A DNA stretch of 64,000 bases, taken from the NCBI GenBank assembly GCA_930367215.1, contig OV884058.1, positions 104,617,802 through 104,681,801 of the forward strand. Direction: 5' to 3'. Origin of the DNA: Pollenia angustigena. Its lineage: Eukaryota; Arthropoda; Insecta; Diptera; Polleniidae. The translations under genes were made by a program, and so were the position numbers. Of the stretch, positions 10,431-21,284 are shown piece by piece. Within the stretch, counting starts at the first letter, position 1; each line of letters opens with the position of its first letter. The notes under the pieces are model-generated. The model was given only the letters and a program-made list of their open reading frames with translations. It ran no database searches and had not been told where the DNA came from.

Positions 10431-10560
10431 GAAAAAGGTTTCCAGTTCATCAGGAAACCTTTTTCCAGATACTTTGGAAAAGCTAAATGTTATACAAATA
10501 AAACGGTAAAGCGAATGAGAATTACAAACACTCGAGTCTTATTTGCCACAATATCAAATC
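10431..10560 (-). mobile_element. Fragment of the CACAGAAAA-ended element family
   Basis: The stretch AAACCTTTTTCCAGATACTT, followed by TATACAAATAAAACGGTAAA and GCGAATGAGAATTACAAACA, matches the middle of the elements at 13618, 37404 and 41636 in reverse orientation. Both termini are missing. A local inverted repeat (GGAAAAAGGTTTCC with GGAAACCTTTTTCC) at 10432-10475 marks a rearranged edge. Confidence 0.65.
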
Positions 10561-11501
10561 TATGACAAAACACCAACAACAAACAGTGAGTTTCTCTTTT
10601 CCTATATTCCCCTATTTACAATTGGTTTTTCCGACTCGAGTTGTTGTACAACAAGTGGATAAAGAGAAAAAACAAGATTAACAACAAATTGCTTCTTTTT
10701 TTGGTTTTGCAAGAAAATCAAAATAAAGCAATTTGCCAGTTCAGTTTTTTTTGCACGGTCACCTGCAAATTTATTATCAAAGTTATTTTTGGCCTATATA
10801 AAAATCTACTATTATTTGTAAAATTGGTCTGCATTAGCCCCTAGAGTAGAATCAGAAATTGGCCAGAAAAAAGTAACACGATTAAAAAAGCAAAAAATTG
10901 GCTTATTTATATTAAGACCTGCCACAACTGAAATTCGACAATACAGAGACTTTAAGAACTATTTTTGTGTACTATTTAATAATAGAATTGATTCAAAATA
11001 AAAGTTACAACCGTTTTATAAATTTATAAATTTAAAAATTTTATATTTTTAATAATTTTTTTTTCAAAGAGACCGACCCCCCACTGTATTGTTTTGCTAA
11101 AATTTTTACTGGTCATATTATTATGATTTTTGTTGTTTTTGTTACTGCTTGTTGTTGACAACACAACATGTTGCTACCTTTTTTTTAACGAAACAACAAC
11201 AGCAATAGCAACAACACATGTTTTACTTTCAATTCATGGTTTATTGATTTTCTAGGTTAAAAAAAAATCAAGATCTTTTTCTTTCTGTTGTTGTCTGTTT
11301 GTTCGAAACTGTTTTTAGTTACAGAACGAAATTGAAAAAATATATATTGTTTTTGAAACTTGTTCAATTGTACCGGTAACATTTGTTTTGATTTTGTAAG
11401 TTTTGTTTTTTTCTTGTATTTTCAAACATTAATTTTGTGTGTGTGTGTGTGTGTGTGTTTTTTTAAGGGAACAATAACAATAAGTACAAGTTTAAGTTTA
11501 A
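10561..11501. other. Non-coding stretch with a TG microsatellite
   Basis: No gene is seen. A (TG)n run lies at 11436-11458, and CAA/ACA-rich simple sequence at about 11130-11215. The short open frame at 10641-10844 has no motif support. Confidence 0.6.
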
Positions 11502-12039
11502 TAGGCTTTTTACACTGATCAACATCTAACATCTACCATCAAAGATGTAGAAAATGTGAAACACTCGTTTACATTGCTCACATCTAACATCTGCCATCAA
11601 ACAAAAATGTCACCATTTTTGAAAAAAAAAAATTTTTTAAATTAAAAATGTTTTTTTCTCACAAAAGTGCCAACATTTAAAAAGAAAACTTAAAAATGTA
11701 TTTGAAGTTCAATTTGTTTAAAAATATAAAAAATACTTAACAAAAAAACATTGCAATAAAAGATAAAACTTGACAAATGGTAACGCTGCTTTCAAAGCAA
11801 CTTCCATTTTGTCAGTGATGCCACAATAATAATATAACTTATTGCCACTTTTCTAGTGATGACACTAAAATAATCGAAAGATGTAGAATGGAATAAAATG
11901 AGATAGGAACATCTTTTAAAGATGTTGAAAGATGTTGTTTTTTAGCCCTATGTATTTCTTATGGAAAGATGTTAACATCTTCGCAAATGGTGCAAAAATT
12001 GATGGTAGATGTTAGATGTTGATCAGTGTAAAAAGGCTA
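11502..12039. mobile_element. 538-bp MITE with 37-bp terminal inverted repeats
   Basis: Left end TAGGCTTTTTACACTGATC continues into AACATCTAACATCTACCATC. The right end is its reverse complement with one mismatch. The core ACATCTAACATCTNCCATC repeats once more just inside the left end (about 11579). There is no open frame, and the TA target site fits a Tc1/mariner-type non-autonomous element. Confidence 0.8.
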
Positions 12040-12181
12040 TAACGAAGTACAAGAAACAATTTAGATAATATTGGTAGTTGATAGAGGTCGATGTAAAAGT
12101 GAGCTTTAAATAAAAATATTACATTTATAAAGCTCCAATTAAGCTTTTAAGTTATAAAATCATACTCAAATGCTTTGCCGG

Positions 12182-12308
12182 TTTTTTTCTTATTCTTATC
12201 CAGTGAAGCTCCGCTCTTGTCTGCAGGAGACCAGAGTCTCTGCCGGGAATCGAACCTGTAACCCCCGCACTAATAGACTAGCTCACTACCAACTAGCCTA
12301 CCGGGGCA
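12182..12308 (-). mobile_element. tRNA-derived SINE-like unit
   Basis: On the minus strand the unit starts GCCCCGGTAGG. It has a box A-like TAGGCTAGTTGGTAG (12286-12300) and a perfect pol III box B, GGTTCGATTCC (12246-12256). A tRNA-unrelated body (CTCTGGTCTCCTGCAGACAA) follows, then an A-rich tail (AAGAATAAGAAAAAAA). The acceptor stem does not pair and no anticodon arm folds properly, so it is not a working tRNA gene. Box A, box B, body and A-tail in this order fit a short SINE. I could not find flanking target duplications. Confidence 0.6.
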
Positions 12309-12603
12309 TCTTACGTGATTTTTGGTGTTAAAAATAGTATCTTTTAATAACGTTTTCCCTATTATATATTTAATATCGGATCTTAAGCTATTATAGAAGT
12401 TAAAACTAGTGGTTATAATTGGTATGTGGTACATGACTTAATTTGCGTGACTCCCAACTGTTGGAGTATCTTTTACACATGTTTTCTGTCTTGGATAACT
12501 TTAATGACATTTTGAAGGGTTAATGTTTAAAAATCCATCCTGTTGACCCGATTTCCATCACTTTTTGTATGGCAAGTTGCGCAGTTTTGCAGTGACATGA
12601 GGA

Positions 12604-13251
12604 CTAAAGAAAATCAATAATAACTTGCTTGTAGCGTTCGCCATTCAGGGTAATGTTGGCACCGGTTTCGAAAGTAAAGACAAATGGGCCGATAATGACT
12701 TCGCCAATTACACTGCACCAAACACTAAATTTTTCGAGATGTAATGGAGTCTTAAGACTCTTTAAAAAACGACAGTGCTGCTTGTTTACATACCCGTTAA
12801 GCGTAATCTCTGAAGAAGATTTGACGATAAAAGTCATTTACCGAACACACGAGGCAATTAATGCTCCGCTGGCTTTAATTCTTGCACCAGTTGGATCTCA
12901 TTTGGATGGAGGCCAAGATCTTCCTTAGAATTTTTCAAGTAGTGGATGAGCAGAGTTCGAGTTTCTGAGAATGGCGTTGGTTCGATAAATTCGAGTCCTC
13001 TGTCACACTCACGTCTACAGCGCGATGGCTTCTTCTGTTCTCACGGTGCGGGCTCGATTTGGATGAATTTTATCCAAAAGAGTTAATGAGGTCATGAATC
13101 GAGCCATACTATTGCGTATAAGCTCATCAGATGAACGATTATGCGCACTGTAAACTTAACGAAGTGCTCTATAAGTTTGGCGAACAAAGTGCGAATTTTG
13201 GAAATTAATTTCTACAAATAGTAAACGTTGTTCTGGTGTTAGTCTTTGCAT
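12604..13251 (-). pseudogene. Tc1/mariner transposase remnant A
   Basis: It starts at an ATG (13251) with MQRLTPEQRLLFVEINFQN. The N-terminal helix-turn-helix region follows, with a stop inside RALR*VYSAHNRSSDELI. After frame breaks it shows LNGYVNKQHCRF, EKFSVWCSV, IIGPFVF and TLNGERYKQVIIDFL, the order seen in insect mariner-like transposases around the first catalytic Asp. The residues expected as 'FSDEA' read SSSEI, so that Asp is not visible. The 3' half with the QQDGA and CDLTPLD blocks is missing. It is a truncated, multiply broken copy. Confidence 0.75.
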
Positions 13252-13617
13252 GGAGGTTTGCCAAACTGTACTGAAAAAAAGGCTCAAACACGATTATTTA
13301 TCGTGAATGCTAGTTTTACAGTTACTGCTTCCGATAGCAGACGTCTAAAAAACATCATTTATATGTTTCATCGAGTTTAACGTGCCAAAGACAGTGCGTG
13401 CGGCTCTAAGGTCTAAGGGATATTATCACGGGAGAGAAAGACCGCCTAGGTCAGTCAAAAAGTTCAAGGGTAATGATTTATAGTCTAGAACTTGTTCCAT
13501 TCGCCTACAATCGGTTTCAACTGAAGCCGAAGATTTTCACTGAAATACGCTTTTACTCAGTACGGGGTATCCGAATTTGGTTTGATTTTTTTTGCCGTTG
13601 GGAAATAGCCTCCGCTA
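13252..13617. other. Flank between mariner remnant and next element
   Basis: This is probably the transposon's 5' untranslated part and its insertion flank. No intact terminal inverted repeat is visible. Confidence 0.4.
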
Positions 13618-14354
13618 CACAGAAAAAAAATATCTCAAGAAAAATATTAACAGCACGTTTGGTAAAAAAATAAAATTTAAGGTCAACAAACTTTTTATTT
13701 GATTTAATGAAAAAATCTATCAAAATCGCGCATTGCAAAATAGCACTCAATAAAACATGTTTAATATTTAAATATTTCTTCATATTCAATAAAAAAAAAT
13801 ATTTGAATCAAAGTAAAGACGGCATTTTTACAACTCTTGTCCATTTTTTAATAGCTTTGATATCGTTGCAAGTAAAACTTGAGTGTTTGTAATTCTCATT
13901 CGCTCTACAGTTTTATTTGTATAATATCTTTTGCTTTTCCAAAGTCTTTGAAAAAGGTTTCCTGATGATTTGGCCTAAGCAACCGGCAAAATTTGCATAG
14001 GAACAAGCTTATCCCCCAACAATAAATTTTAGTGTATCCGTCAAAGAATAAAAATAATAAATAAATAAAGATTCGATAAACATTTTGTTTGATTTATTCA
14101 ACATTTCCAACAATTCATTATAACAAATCACGTAAACATTTTGTTGAAAAGTATTATTTTGGGCAACAACTTTTTTTTTGTTAACTCAATAAACTTGGTT
14201 GTTGCCTAAAAATTCAATAACTGCACCTACAAATTTTTCTATCAATACCGCAAAAATCATCAACCCAGAAAATTCGCATTCAAACATAGCTTGGGAATAA
14301 TGATTAGAAATCCTAATTAATTATGATTAGTTAGCCATTTTAGACGATTACTAA

Positions 14355-14808
14355 AGCTGTTATGATACTTGCTATTTTTTGTATTTTTTCTATATTGGAG
14401 AACAGTGCAAATAAATTTACATAGGAAAACTGACTAAGTGTAAAGAGTATGGTTATATCATAAAAAATCTTGAAAAGTCAAACAAATATACATGTGTTAT
14501 CGATAAATAATCTAAGACTGTCAAAAAAAATATAAAATTTTTTAACTTAAAATTGACATTTCCAGATTAATTGTTAGCACTGTTGCCAATTTTTTTAGTT
14601 TTTGATCGAAAAAAAACGGTTTTTAACGTTTTTTTTTTGCGATTTTTAGCTTTTATGACGGTTTTTTGTGGGAAAAAAACGTGGGCAGTATTGTTTGTTT
14701 TGTTTACATTTTATCAAATTGTATTTCTTGTTCTTTCTCGCATTTGTTGTTTCATTCAGTCAATCCTAAAAAAATCCAATACAAAAAATAGCAAGTATCA
14801 TAACACCT
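14355..14808. mobile_element. 454-bp MITE with TAA duplication (PIF/Harbinger-like)
   Basis: The terminal inverted repeats are about 30 bp with one mismatch: AGCTGTTATGATACTTGCTA and AGGTGTTATGATACTTGCTA, each continuing TTTTTTGTAT. They are flanked by TAA (14352-14354 and 14809-14811). The opposite arm of the surrounding palindrome reads GATTACTAATTGAT without interruption, giving the empty site and confirming the 3-bp duplication. A 3-bp TWA duplication is typical of PIF/Harbinger elements. The open frame at 14571-14819 has no recognised domain. Confidence 0.8.
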
Positions 14809-14810
14809 TA

Positions 14811-15356
14811 ATTGATTAGATTAGAAATAATCAAAAATCTAATCACAATTAGTGACGATTAGCATTTCTAATCAAATCTAATCAGAACTAATCCAAAAAA
14901 TAATTGATGAGATTTCTTGATTATTTTTGATTAGATCAACTATTTTTAACTATTTTTGTGAAAAGAAAATATTTATTTAACACATTTGTTGCTATATTAA
15001 CATAATGTAACAGTTTTTGAATATTGCATAAAATTGCATACGGTGCACCCTGTTCTTAAACTAAGCACTTGACACAGCTGGTTCACATTGTTGTTGTGTT
15101 ATTATTAATGTTAATTTTCAACGTGTTTTGTGGAAGTACAAGCATAATTTTTTTGTTTACTTAACATTGAAAGTAAAATCTTTGTTTTGTAAGATTGTAA
15201 TTTTTGTTTTATTCAAAAATAGTTGATCTAATCAAATCTAATCAAAAATAATCAAGAAATCTACTCAATTATTTTTTGGATTAGTTTTGATTACAAATGC
15301 TAATCGTCACTAATTGTAATTAGATTTTTGATTATTTCTAATCAAATCAATTAGTA
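14811..15356. repeat. Long inverted repeat (stem-loop), arms about 140 bp
   Basis: Left arm about 14811-14953 and right arm about 15218-15356 are close reverse complements, sharing GATTAGAAATAATCAAAAAT, AGTGACGATTAGCATTT and AATCCAAAAAATAATTGA. They are the inner arms of the palindromic element. The loop of about 265 bp contains GGTGCACCCTGTTC. A transcript would form a long double-stranded hairpin. Confidence 0.8.
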
Positions 15357-15489
15357 ATCTGAAATTTGTAGCAAAATTCAATTCTAATGATTAGATTATT
15401 TTATTTTTCTAATCGTAATGATTTCTTATTCTAATCGAAATTCCCCAGCTATGCATTCAAATATGAAAATTATATTTTTCTGTGTTGTA

Positions 15490-16890
15490 GGGTGCCTTAA
15501 CAAATAAAAAAATTTTGTATTGGAAATTGTTCACTTGTTTTAAATCAATGCATCTCTCTTGAGTCCATATCATTTTATTCGTGGCTCTATCTACTTATTC
15601 ACTTTAGAAAAAAGATTGTCTTTAGTATTTTATACCAATCTCTATATTTCAGTACTTTTTACTTAGTTTTTTTTTTTTTTTTTTTTTGCAAATTGAGACT
15701 TGAAAATTTTTACTTGAAAACAACAAAATTTGTTTGGTTTGCAAATTCTTTCCACGTTTTAAAATTAGTTTACAAATCAGTCTGAACTAAAGGCTTTTTT
15801 GTTTAGAAATGTTTATGAAAGTATTTTTCCATTTCAATTCCTTTCAGTTTGTTGCAAATTCATTTGAATAATGTAGATGTTGTTGGTATTTGTGTGTTAA
15901 TTTTTATCATAAGCGATACAAATTTTATGGTCTATTTTCTTTAAAGAGAATTTCAGATTAAAGCGCAAGAGTTTGGTTGTTTGTATGTAGTCCAGTGTAA
16001 ATGGTTGAAGGTTATAAGAGGTAATTTCTGTGGGAAAAGAATACTTTAAAAAAAGTTTTTAGATTTGATTTGGAGGTTATTTATTTAAAGAAAATTGGTT
16101 TTGAATTTTAACAATTGGATAGAAAGCTTATCAAGTAAACTAATTAAAGCTTAGAAAAAAGGTATCAATGAAAGCTTAATTAAGGCTCAACGACGCACAT
16201 AGAGGTTTTTGGCCAATTTAGCCGGACATAATTTTTTTTTTAGCTTATATTGCTTCTTAAAAGTTATTGGGTACCCTTAGATCGATAAAACTTGAGCTTA
16301 AAAGCTTAAAAAAAAATGAAATCGGACCGAGGAGGAAAAAGTTTTCCCTAGAAGAACTAATCCTACCTCTGAAAAATTCATTTTTTTTTAAATTTTCCCA
16401 TACTTTTGTTTACCAAATACAAGTTTTATCTTCGGCGAAAGCTCAAAAACCTATAATTGGACCAGCAGCTGTGTTCTGAAATTCGCTTAGCTAAAGCTAT
16501 ATCTCGATCGCTAAAATGCCTTAGAGAATACAAAATTTGAACATTTTAGCGATGAAGCTAAAATTGCGGCGAGTTAAATTTTTATGGCATTCCCAAGTTT
16601 AGCAATGTACGTTACAGAATTGCATTCGTAGCCAAAAATCGCTAAATCAATGTTATAGAATTTTAGCAAGAGAGATTTTGGCTTAGCAAAGGAGATTTTA
16701 AAATGCCATTTTTCATCTCCGCAAATGAAATTTTTGAGCTTTCATGAGCTCCTACGATTAAGCCTTAAGGCTGAAGTTTACATCCATCTTTATAACAACC
16801 TACCAATATATGTAAGGATTAGGGTATATAAAGACTTTTAAATAAATTCGTCTTCATAAAGACCAGCGTACTCAGGCTTTAATTAGCCTG
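15490..16890. other. No gene seen
   Basis: This is AT-rich sequence with a T-run of about 19 at 15668-15686. Around 16440-16720 there are several short GCTAAA/TTTAGC motifs in both orientations (for example AATTCGCTTAGCTAAAGC), but no clear unit boundary. Open frames are short and featureless. Confidence 0.5.
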
Positions 16891-16892
16891 TG

Positions 16893-17053
16893 ACTAAAGT
16901 TTAGATTCGCCTTTAAAAAGACTTGCGATTATAGCCTTATTCCGGTTGTCGTTGTCGTAACCGCTCAAGTCGTTTTTTGTAAGAGATTAAAGAAACACAC
17001 AACCGGAATAAGGCTATAATAGCAAGTCTTTTAAAAGGCGAATCTAAACTTCA
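16893..17053. repeat. Perfect-arm hairpin, about 55-bp arms
   Basis: Arms 16895-16949 and 16998-17052 are reverse complements with few mismatches. They contain AAGTTTAGATTCGCCTTT, AGACTTGCGATTATAGCC and TTATTCCGGTTGT. The loop is about 48 bp. Flanking DNA has loose copies of AAAGACTTGCGATTA-type units, so the hairpin may have formed by an inverted duplication of a local repeat. The CCTTATTCCGGTTGTCGTTG end resembles the GGCCTTATTACAAGAGTCGT terminus of the small element at 40236. Confidence 0.75.
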
Positions 17054-17204
17054 ATCGGAATAAGGCTGAATATAATCTACTAACATTTAAGCTTAGATCC
17101 GCCAACATTGAGAACTGCGATATATAAAGACCTACAATTGAAACTTGGATTCGACTATAAAAAGTTCTGCGATGATGCTCGATTAGTTTATACTAGCGGA
17201 TACC

Positions 17205-17480
17205 CGGCGTGTGCTTCTTCGATCGCCCTTCTCATAGTCCATTTTTAAAAACATTCAAAGCTTATGTGTGGGGATCTATCTATGTTTTAAGTTTCATTAA
17301 AATCTGTTAGATAGTTTTGGAGAGACAGAAAATAAGGGGGCAATTTTCTAGTCTTTGTTTTGAAAAGGTTGTAGCCTACCACCATCTTCACAAAATTGCC
17401 TTTCTAATGAAATCGGTTTGGAGCACATCGGCGGGATGGCTTCAGGGCCTGTAGTGGACATAGGTAGAAACATCTTTTGT
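17205..17480. repeat. Dispersed repeat starting TACTAGCGGATACCCGGCG
   Basis: The opening resembles that of the repeat at 8721 (TACTAGC, a short gap, then TACCCGG). It is followed by GC-richer sequence unlike its AT-rich surroundings. No coding frame or terminal structure is visible. Confidence 0.4.
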
Positions 17481-17680
17481 ATTTGTATTTTATAAATATA
17501 GATTAGGGCTTACGGTTAAAGCTTCAACATAAATATATACGAATTAAAGACCTATATAAAGATCTTAAAGTTTCGATTAGTTTCGAAACATAGAATTGAG
17601 ACTCAGAAGATAAAAAGCTTATTAAATAAACTTTTCAGAAATCTTTAAAAGTCGTATTTTTAAAAATAAGAAATTCAAAA

Positions 17681-17942
17681 TAAAGGCCCAACTATAATAT
17701 GCTTAAGTTGGCTTAAGCAAAATAGCGAATACAAGTAAATCATGTGTGTCAAACCATATCGAACTTAAGGAAACTTTTTAATAAGTTTTATAAATCTGCC
17801 ATTCGCTTAAGCAAGGTGCGAAACAGATCCCACTTTCCGTACAGAATTAAATGTTTCATTTTGTTTTCGTGTTTTTTAATGCATTTGAGAGGATTTTTGT
17901 TAATTTTTGACAAAAGCTTATGCATATTATAGTTGGGCCTTA
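17681..17942. mobile_element. 262-bp MITE with AAGGCCCAACTATAATATGC ends
   Basis: Left end TAAAGGCCCAACTATAATAT and right end (ATATTATAGTTGGGCCTTA) are inverted, matching over more than 20 bp. The interior is non-coding. The 62-codon frame inside it is an open stretch of MITE sequence only. Confidence 0.8.
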
Positions 17943-18221
17943 ATGCTTTTAAAAATGCTAAGCATATTAATAAAAAAAATGATTTAGAAAGAGCTTTTTA
18001 GAAGGCTTATCAGAAAATATTTTTATTAACATAAGCTTTTTTAAGCATTTGATTATCGTCATCAAATAAGCTTTTTATTATATTTATCAAATAAGCTTTT
18101 TATAACAGCATATCTATAAATCGGCAAAAGCAACACAATTAAGAACACATTCCTCCTCTGTTTGTCAACCGATTTTAGCAAAAAAAAAAAATACATCATT
18201 TGAGAGGTAGTTAGTAAGTAC

Positions 18222-18260
18222 GCACTTCTGTAAGCAACTACTAGTTACTTACAGAAGTGC
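18222..18260. repeat. Short near-perfect palindrome
   Basis: GCACTTCTGTAAGCAACT mirrors AGTTACTTACAGAAGTGC around a central ACTAGT. It is about 39 bp long with one mismatch pair. It is isolated and does not coincide with any other feature. Confidence 0.7.
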
Positions 18261-18269
18261 ACAATATAT

Positions 18270-19470
18270 TTATATTTCATTAAAATTTGAGGGGTAAAAA
18301 AGTGTAAAAACGGGTAAATTCGGTATCCTTATATCTCCAAAACAAAAAGAGATAGAAAAAATTCCAATACCTATCGTTGGTCATTAGAAAAAAAAAGCGG
18401 ACAAGTGTCTGGTACTTTTTTACAGAAACTCGGCCCTTTTAGGGAGTTAACGGGTAAAACCTGTAATTTGGAACTTTTTTGTCACTTCATCTATCTTTTA
18501 ATCCTAAGAACATAGAAATAAAATTATAATTTTGAAACTTATGGTACTTTTTTTACAAAACATTTTTCCCCCATTAATGATAGCAACGTATTAAATTATA
18601 GACTCCCACTATTATATTGAAATTTTTGATACTTCAATGGGGGGAAGAAAAAGTATCAAAAAGGCGAAATACGGAAAATTAAATGGGTTCCTTTTACTTT
18701 TCCGTGCTTCACCACGTAGTTTTTGAATTTTCTACAATATTGAACTTATGCCCAATATCCAGGATAGTATTTAAATCAATATTAAGTTAATTTTCATAAC
18801 AAATTTAAATCGTATTTAAAACAGATTGATTTTTTGAGTTTTATTTGAAAAGTCTTATTTAATTTAGATAAAAGTATGGTAACACTACTAAATACAAAAA
18901 AAATATACAAAAGTGTATTTATTTACAAGGTGGTCTGAAAAAACAGCTGACTGTTAATGCTTTGCCTGTTGTTGTATTGTTGTGATATTGAGGCCACCTT
19001 GCTAAAATATTACAATGGAAACTTAAGTTGAAATTAAGTTTACCACATCGGTGACTTAAGTTTAACTTAAATTTTAGTGAAGAAGAGAATTTTGTATTTA
19101 AAACGATTTTAAAAATAAATGTGTTTTAATATCAATCCTGAAAATTGGCCATTAGAAAAAGAAAATTATAGGTGGATGAAAAATGTTAGTACTTTTTTGT
19201 TCTTCAACTAGTACTTTTTGAATTTTTCTTAAATTGGACCTAGAAACATAAAATTAAACACGCATTGTCGTTTGTCAATAAAAATCTGTAACTAGAGCTT
19301 TTGGTACTGTTTTGGTTTTATAACAGGTACTATTTTAATATTCGTTAAAATTGAAAAGGATGAGAATATATAAGAGGGGACTTTTTGGTACTTTTTTGTG
19401 CTTCAACTGGTACTTTTTGATATTTTTACATAATTGAACTTACAAAATTAAATTAAACATTAAACTCGCA
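18270..19470. repeat. Degenerate repeats with 'GGTACTTTTTT' motif
   Basis: The phrase TACTTTTTTGTGCTTCAACT, followed by 'GTACTTTTTGAATTTT' and 'ATTGAACTTA', recurs in diverged form near 18694, 19190 and 19390, with shorter echoes near 18410 and 18540. A small inverted pair, ACAAGGTGG and CCACCTTG, bounds about 76 bp at 18927-19002. No gene is seen. Confidence 0.45.
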
Positions 19471-21284
19471 AAACCGGTCCACTTTATTAGTAATTATTAG
19501 TTTATAAAATACTCCTTTAAAAAGCTTTTTATTATGTTTATCAAGTAAACTTTTTCGGCTTACTAAAAACTTTAAAATAATTTATCGAGTGTGATAATCT
19601 TCATTTATATGTCAAATAGAAACCTCATGAAAAAATTAATTTAGAAAGTTAATTGATTAATTCTCCCAAAAATCGTCTCATATTTTTAACTAAATCTTTC
19701 ACACCTGTTGCTTTTCATAATCTTATCCAACAAAACCTTTTTTTATGTAAATTTTAATAACAAATAAAAGTTGTTAAACCTCCAGTTAAAAGATTTTGAT
19801 GAATGGTAATGCTTTTGTGATTTCTTACTTAAAAAAAAAGATCAAATTAGAAGCCATTTAAAAACCTTGTTTTGAAATTTAATTAACATTTTTTTATTTG
19901 CTTCTGTAAAGATTTTTCTTTAAAATACAACAAACCAAATAATTAACTGTAAATTTTAGAAAAAGAATTATAAATTAACTGGTTAAATGCAAAAAAAAAA
20001 CAGAACAAGCAAAAAAAAATTAAAACCCATCATAGAAATGAACAGCAGAAAACAACACAATCTTGAATAAAATTTCCATAATTATAGATTTGTGGCTTAA
20101 AAGCCAGCCACAACTTGAAGATTTAAATGGAAATAGAATAAAAGAAAATTGTATTTTTAACAGATAATAAAATAGCAAAAAAAAAAAAAAAAACAATGAA
20201 AATAATACTTTTTTTCTTTTTAAAATATTTGATAACAATAGATTTTCTATTACATTCTTGTGTTGTGAAAACAGAGCAAAATAAAATGGAACAAACTAGA
20301 ATAGAATTAATTTATAATCATAATTTAGTTAGACACAATTTCCCCTGCAGCTTTATGATGAAACGATGAACAGATTTTTGTATTATTTTTCTTTGTAAGT
20401 TGCTTTTAGAGGTATAACTGAAGATCTGTGCTTCGAAAGTTGGGCGAGTGAGAGCGGAAAATATTTTGGCTTTGAAAATAATAGTCCTCCTACTTTTTTC
20501 TTGTTTTACTTTAGTAAACCATTAGTGACAGACAGACAGACAGCCCAATAAACTTTAGACTTTAATATTTGAAGTTTTTTCTGTTTGGGTTTGGATTTTA
20601 GTCTTGTCGGCCTAAAGATACAAACTATTAAGGCAACAATTTTGCTGGAATAAAGGTTTGTGATGATTTTGCTTTTAACGAGGGTCGTACGATCAAGTCA
20701 TCGGCAATGGTTAGACTAAAGTGTGGCTATTATACAGTTATTGTCTATGAGAACTGCGTGAAAGGCATGCCGAGTCATAACTGTACCCATAAAGCACAAA
20801 AAACATCGCAAAAAAATCATGTATCAAAACAGCTTTTTAGGAAGTTTTTATCAAAAACTGTTTAGAAACAGTACCAACTAAAGCTCTAAGAAAGCATTTT
20901 GGGTAATCATAGCTGAAAGCGTTTTAAAAAGTGCAATACAAAGTTTTTTTTGGCTTTTTGATAGCGCTTCATAAAGTTTTATTAAATAAAACTTTATAAA
21001 ATGCTATCGAATATATTTTTTTAAGCGTATAAAACAGTTACGTCCAGCTCATATGCCCAATGGGCAAGCTTTTACAAAAGAGCTTTTGTGCTTTCACACC
21101 GACGAGAGCACACAAGCCAATCAGATCTTGGTGACAACAATGCTTGCTGCTTACTTTGCAAAGAAAGAACAACAAATTGTAAGTAATTTACAAAGAAACA
21201 ATAACAAATCGTAAAAGATTTGAAAGATGTTTATCGAAAATGCAAATATCAAAGGATGTGTGTTTGGAGGTTATTGGAGTAAAA
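19471..21284. other. No gene seen
   Basis: AT-rich sequence with an A-run near 20178. A slightly more complex patch at 20400-20780 and 21040-21150 shows no open frame worth calling. Confidence 0.5.

Larger units (their letters stand above)
14285..15453. mobile_element. Palindromic hAT-like element with 8-bp target duplication
   Basis: Exact 8-bp direct repeats CATTCAAA (14277-14284 and 15454-15461) flank it, and both lie within the CACAGAAAA-family sequence. The ends are inverted: CATAGCTTGGGAAT and CATAGCTGGGGAAT. The whole element is close to a long palindrome with arms of roughly 200 bp rich in CTAATC/GATTAG motifs, and a central loop at about 14955-15215. The left arm is interrupted by a third element (14355-14808). 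The 8-bp duplication points to the hAT superfamily. No transposase open frame is present. Confidence 0.8.
13618..15484 (+). mobile_element. CACAGAAAA-ended TIR element, copy 1 (interrupted)
   Basis: The left terminus CACAGAAAAAAAATATCTC and the right terminus (AATTATATTTTTCTGTG) are inverted. The body carries the family markers ACTCTTGTCCATTTTTTAAT, TTGCTTTTCCAAAGTCTTTG, a one-mismatch form of GATGATCTGGCCTAAGCAAC (13966-13985), and AATAAAGATTCGATAAACAT. Further copies are at 37404-38368 (reverse), 41636-43300 and 43915-44197 (reverse, partial), with a fragment at 10431. About 700 bp is its own sequence. The remaining 1169 bp is a nested insertion at 14285-15453. No transposase is encoded. 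Confidence 0.8.

Noticed and set aside
12235..12308. Functional tRNA gene on the minus strand
   Set aside because: Boxes A and B are good, but the acceptor and anticodon stems do not form; a SINE head explains it better.
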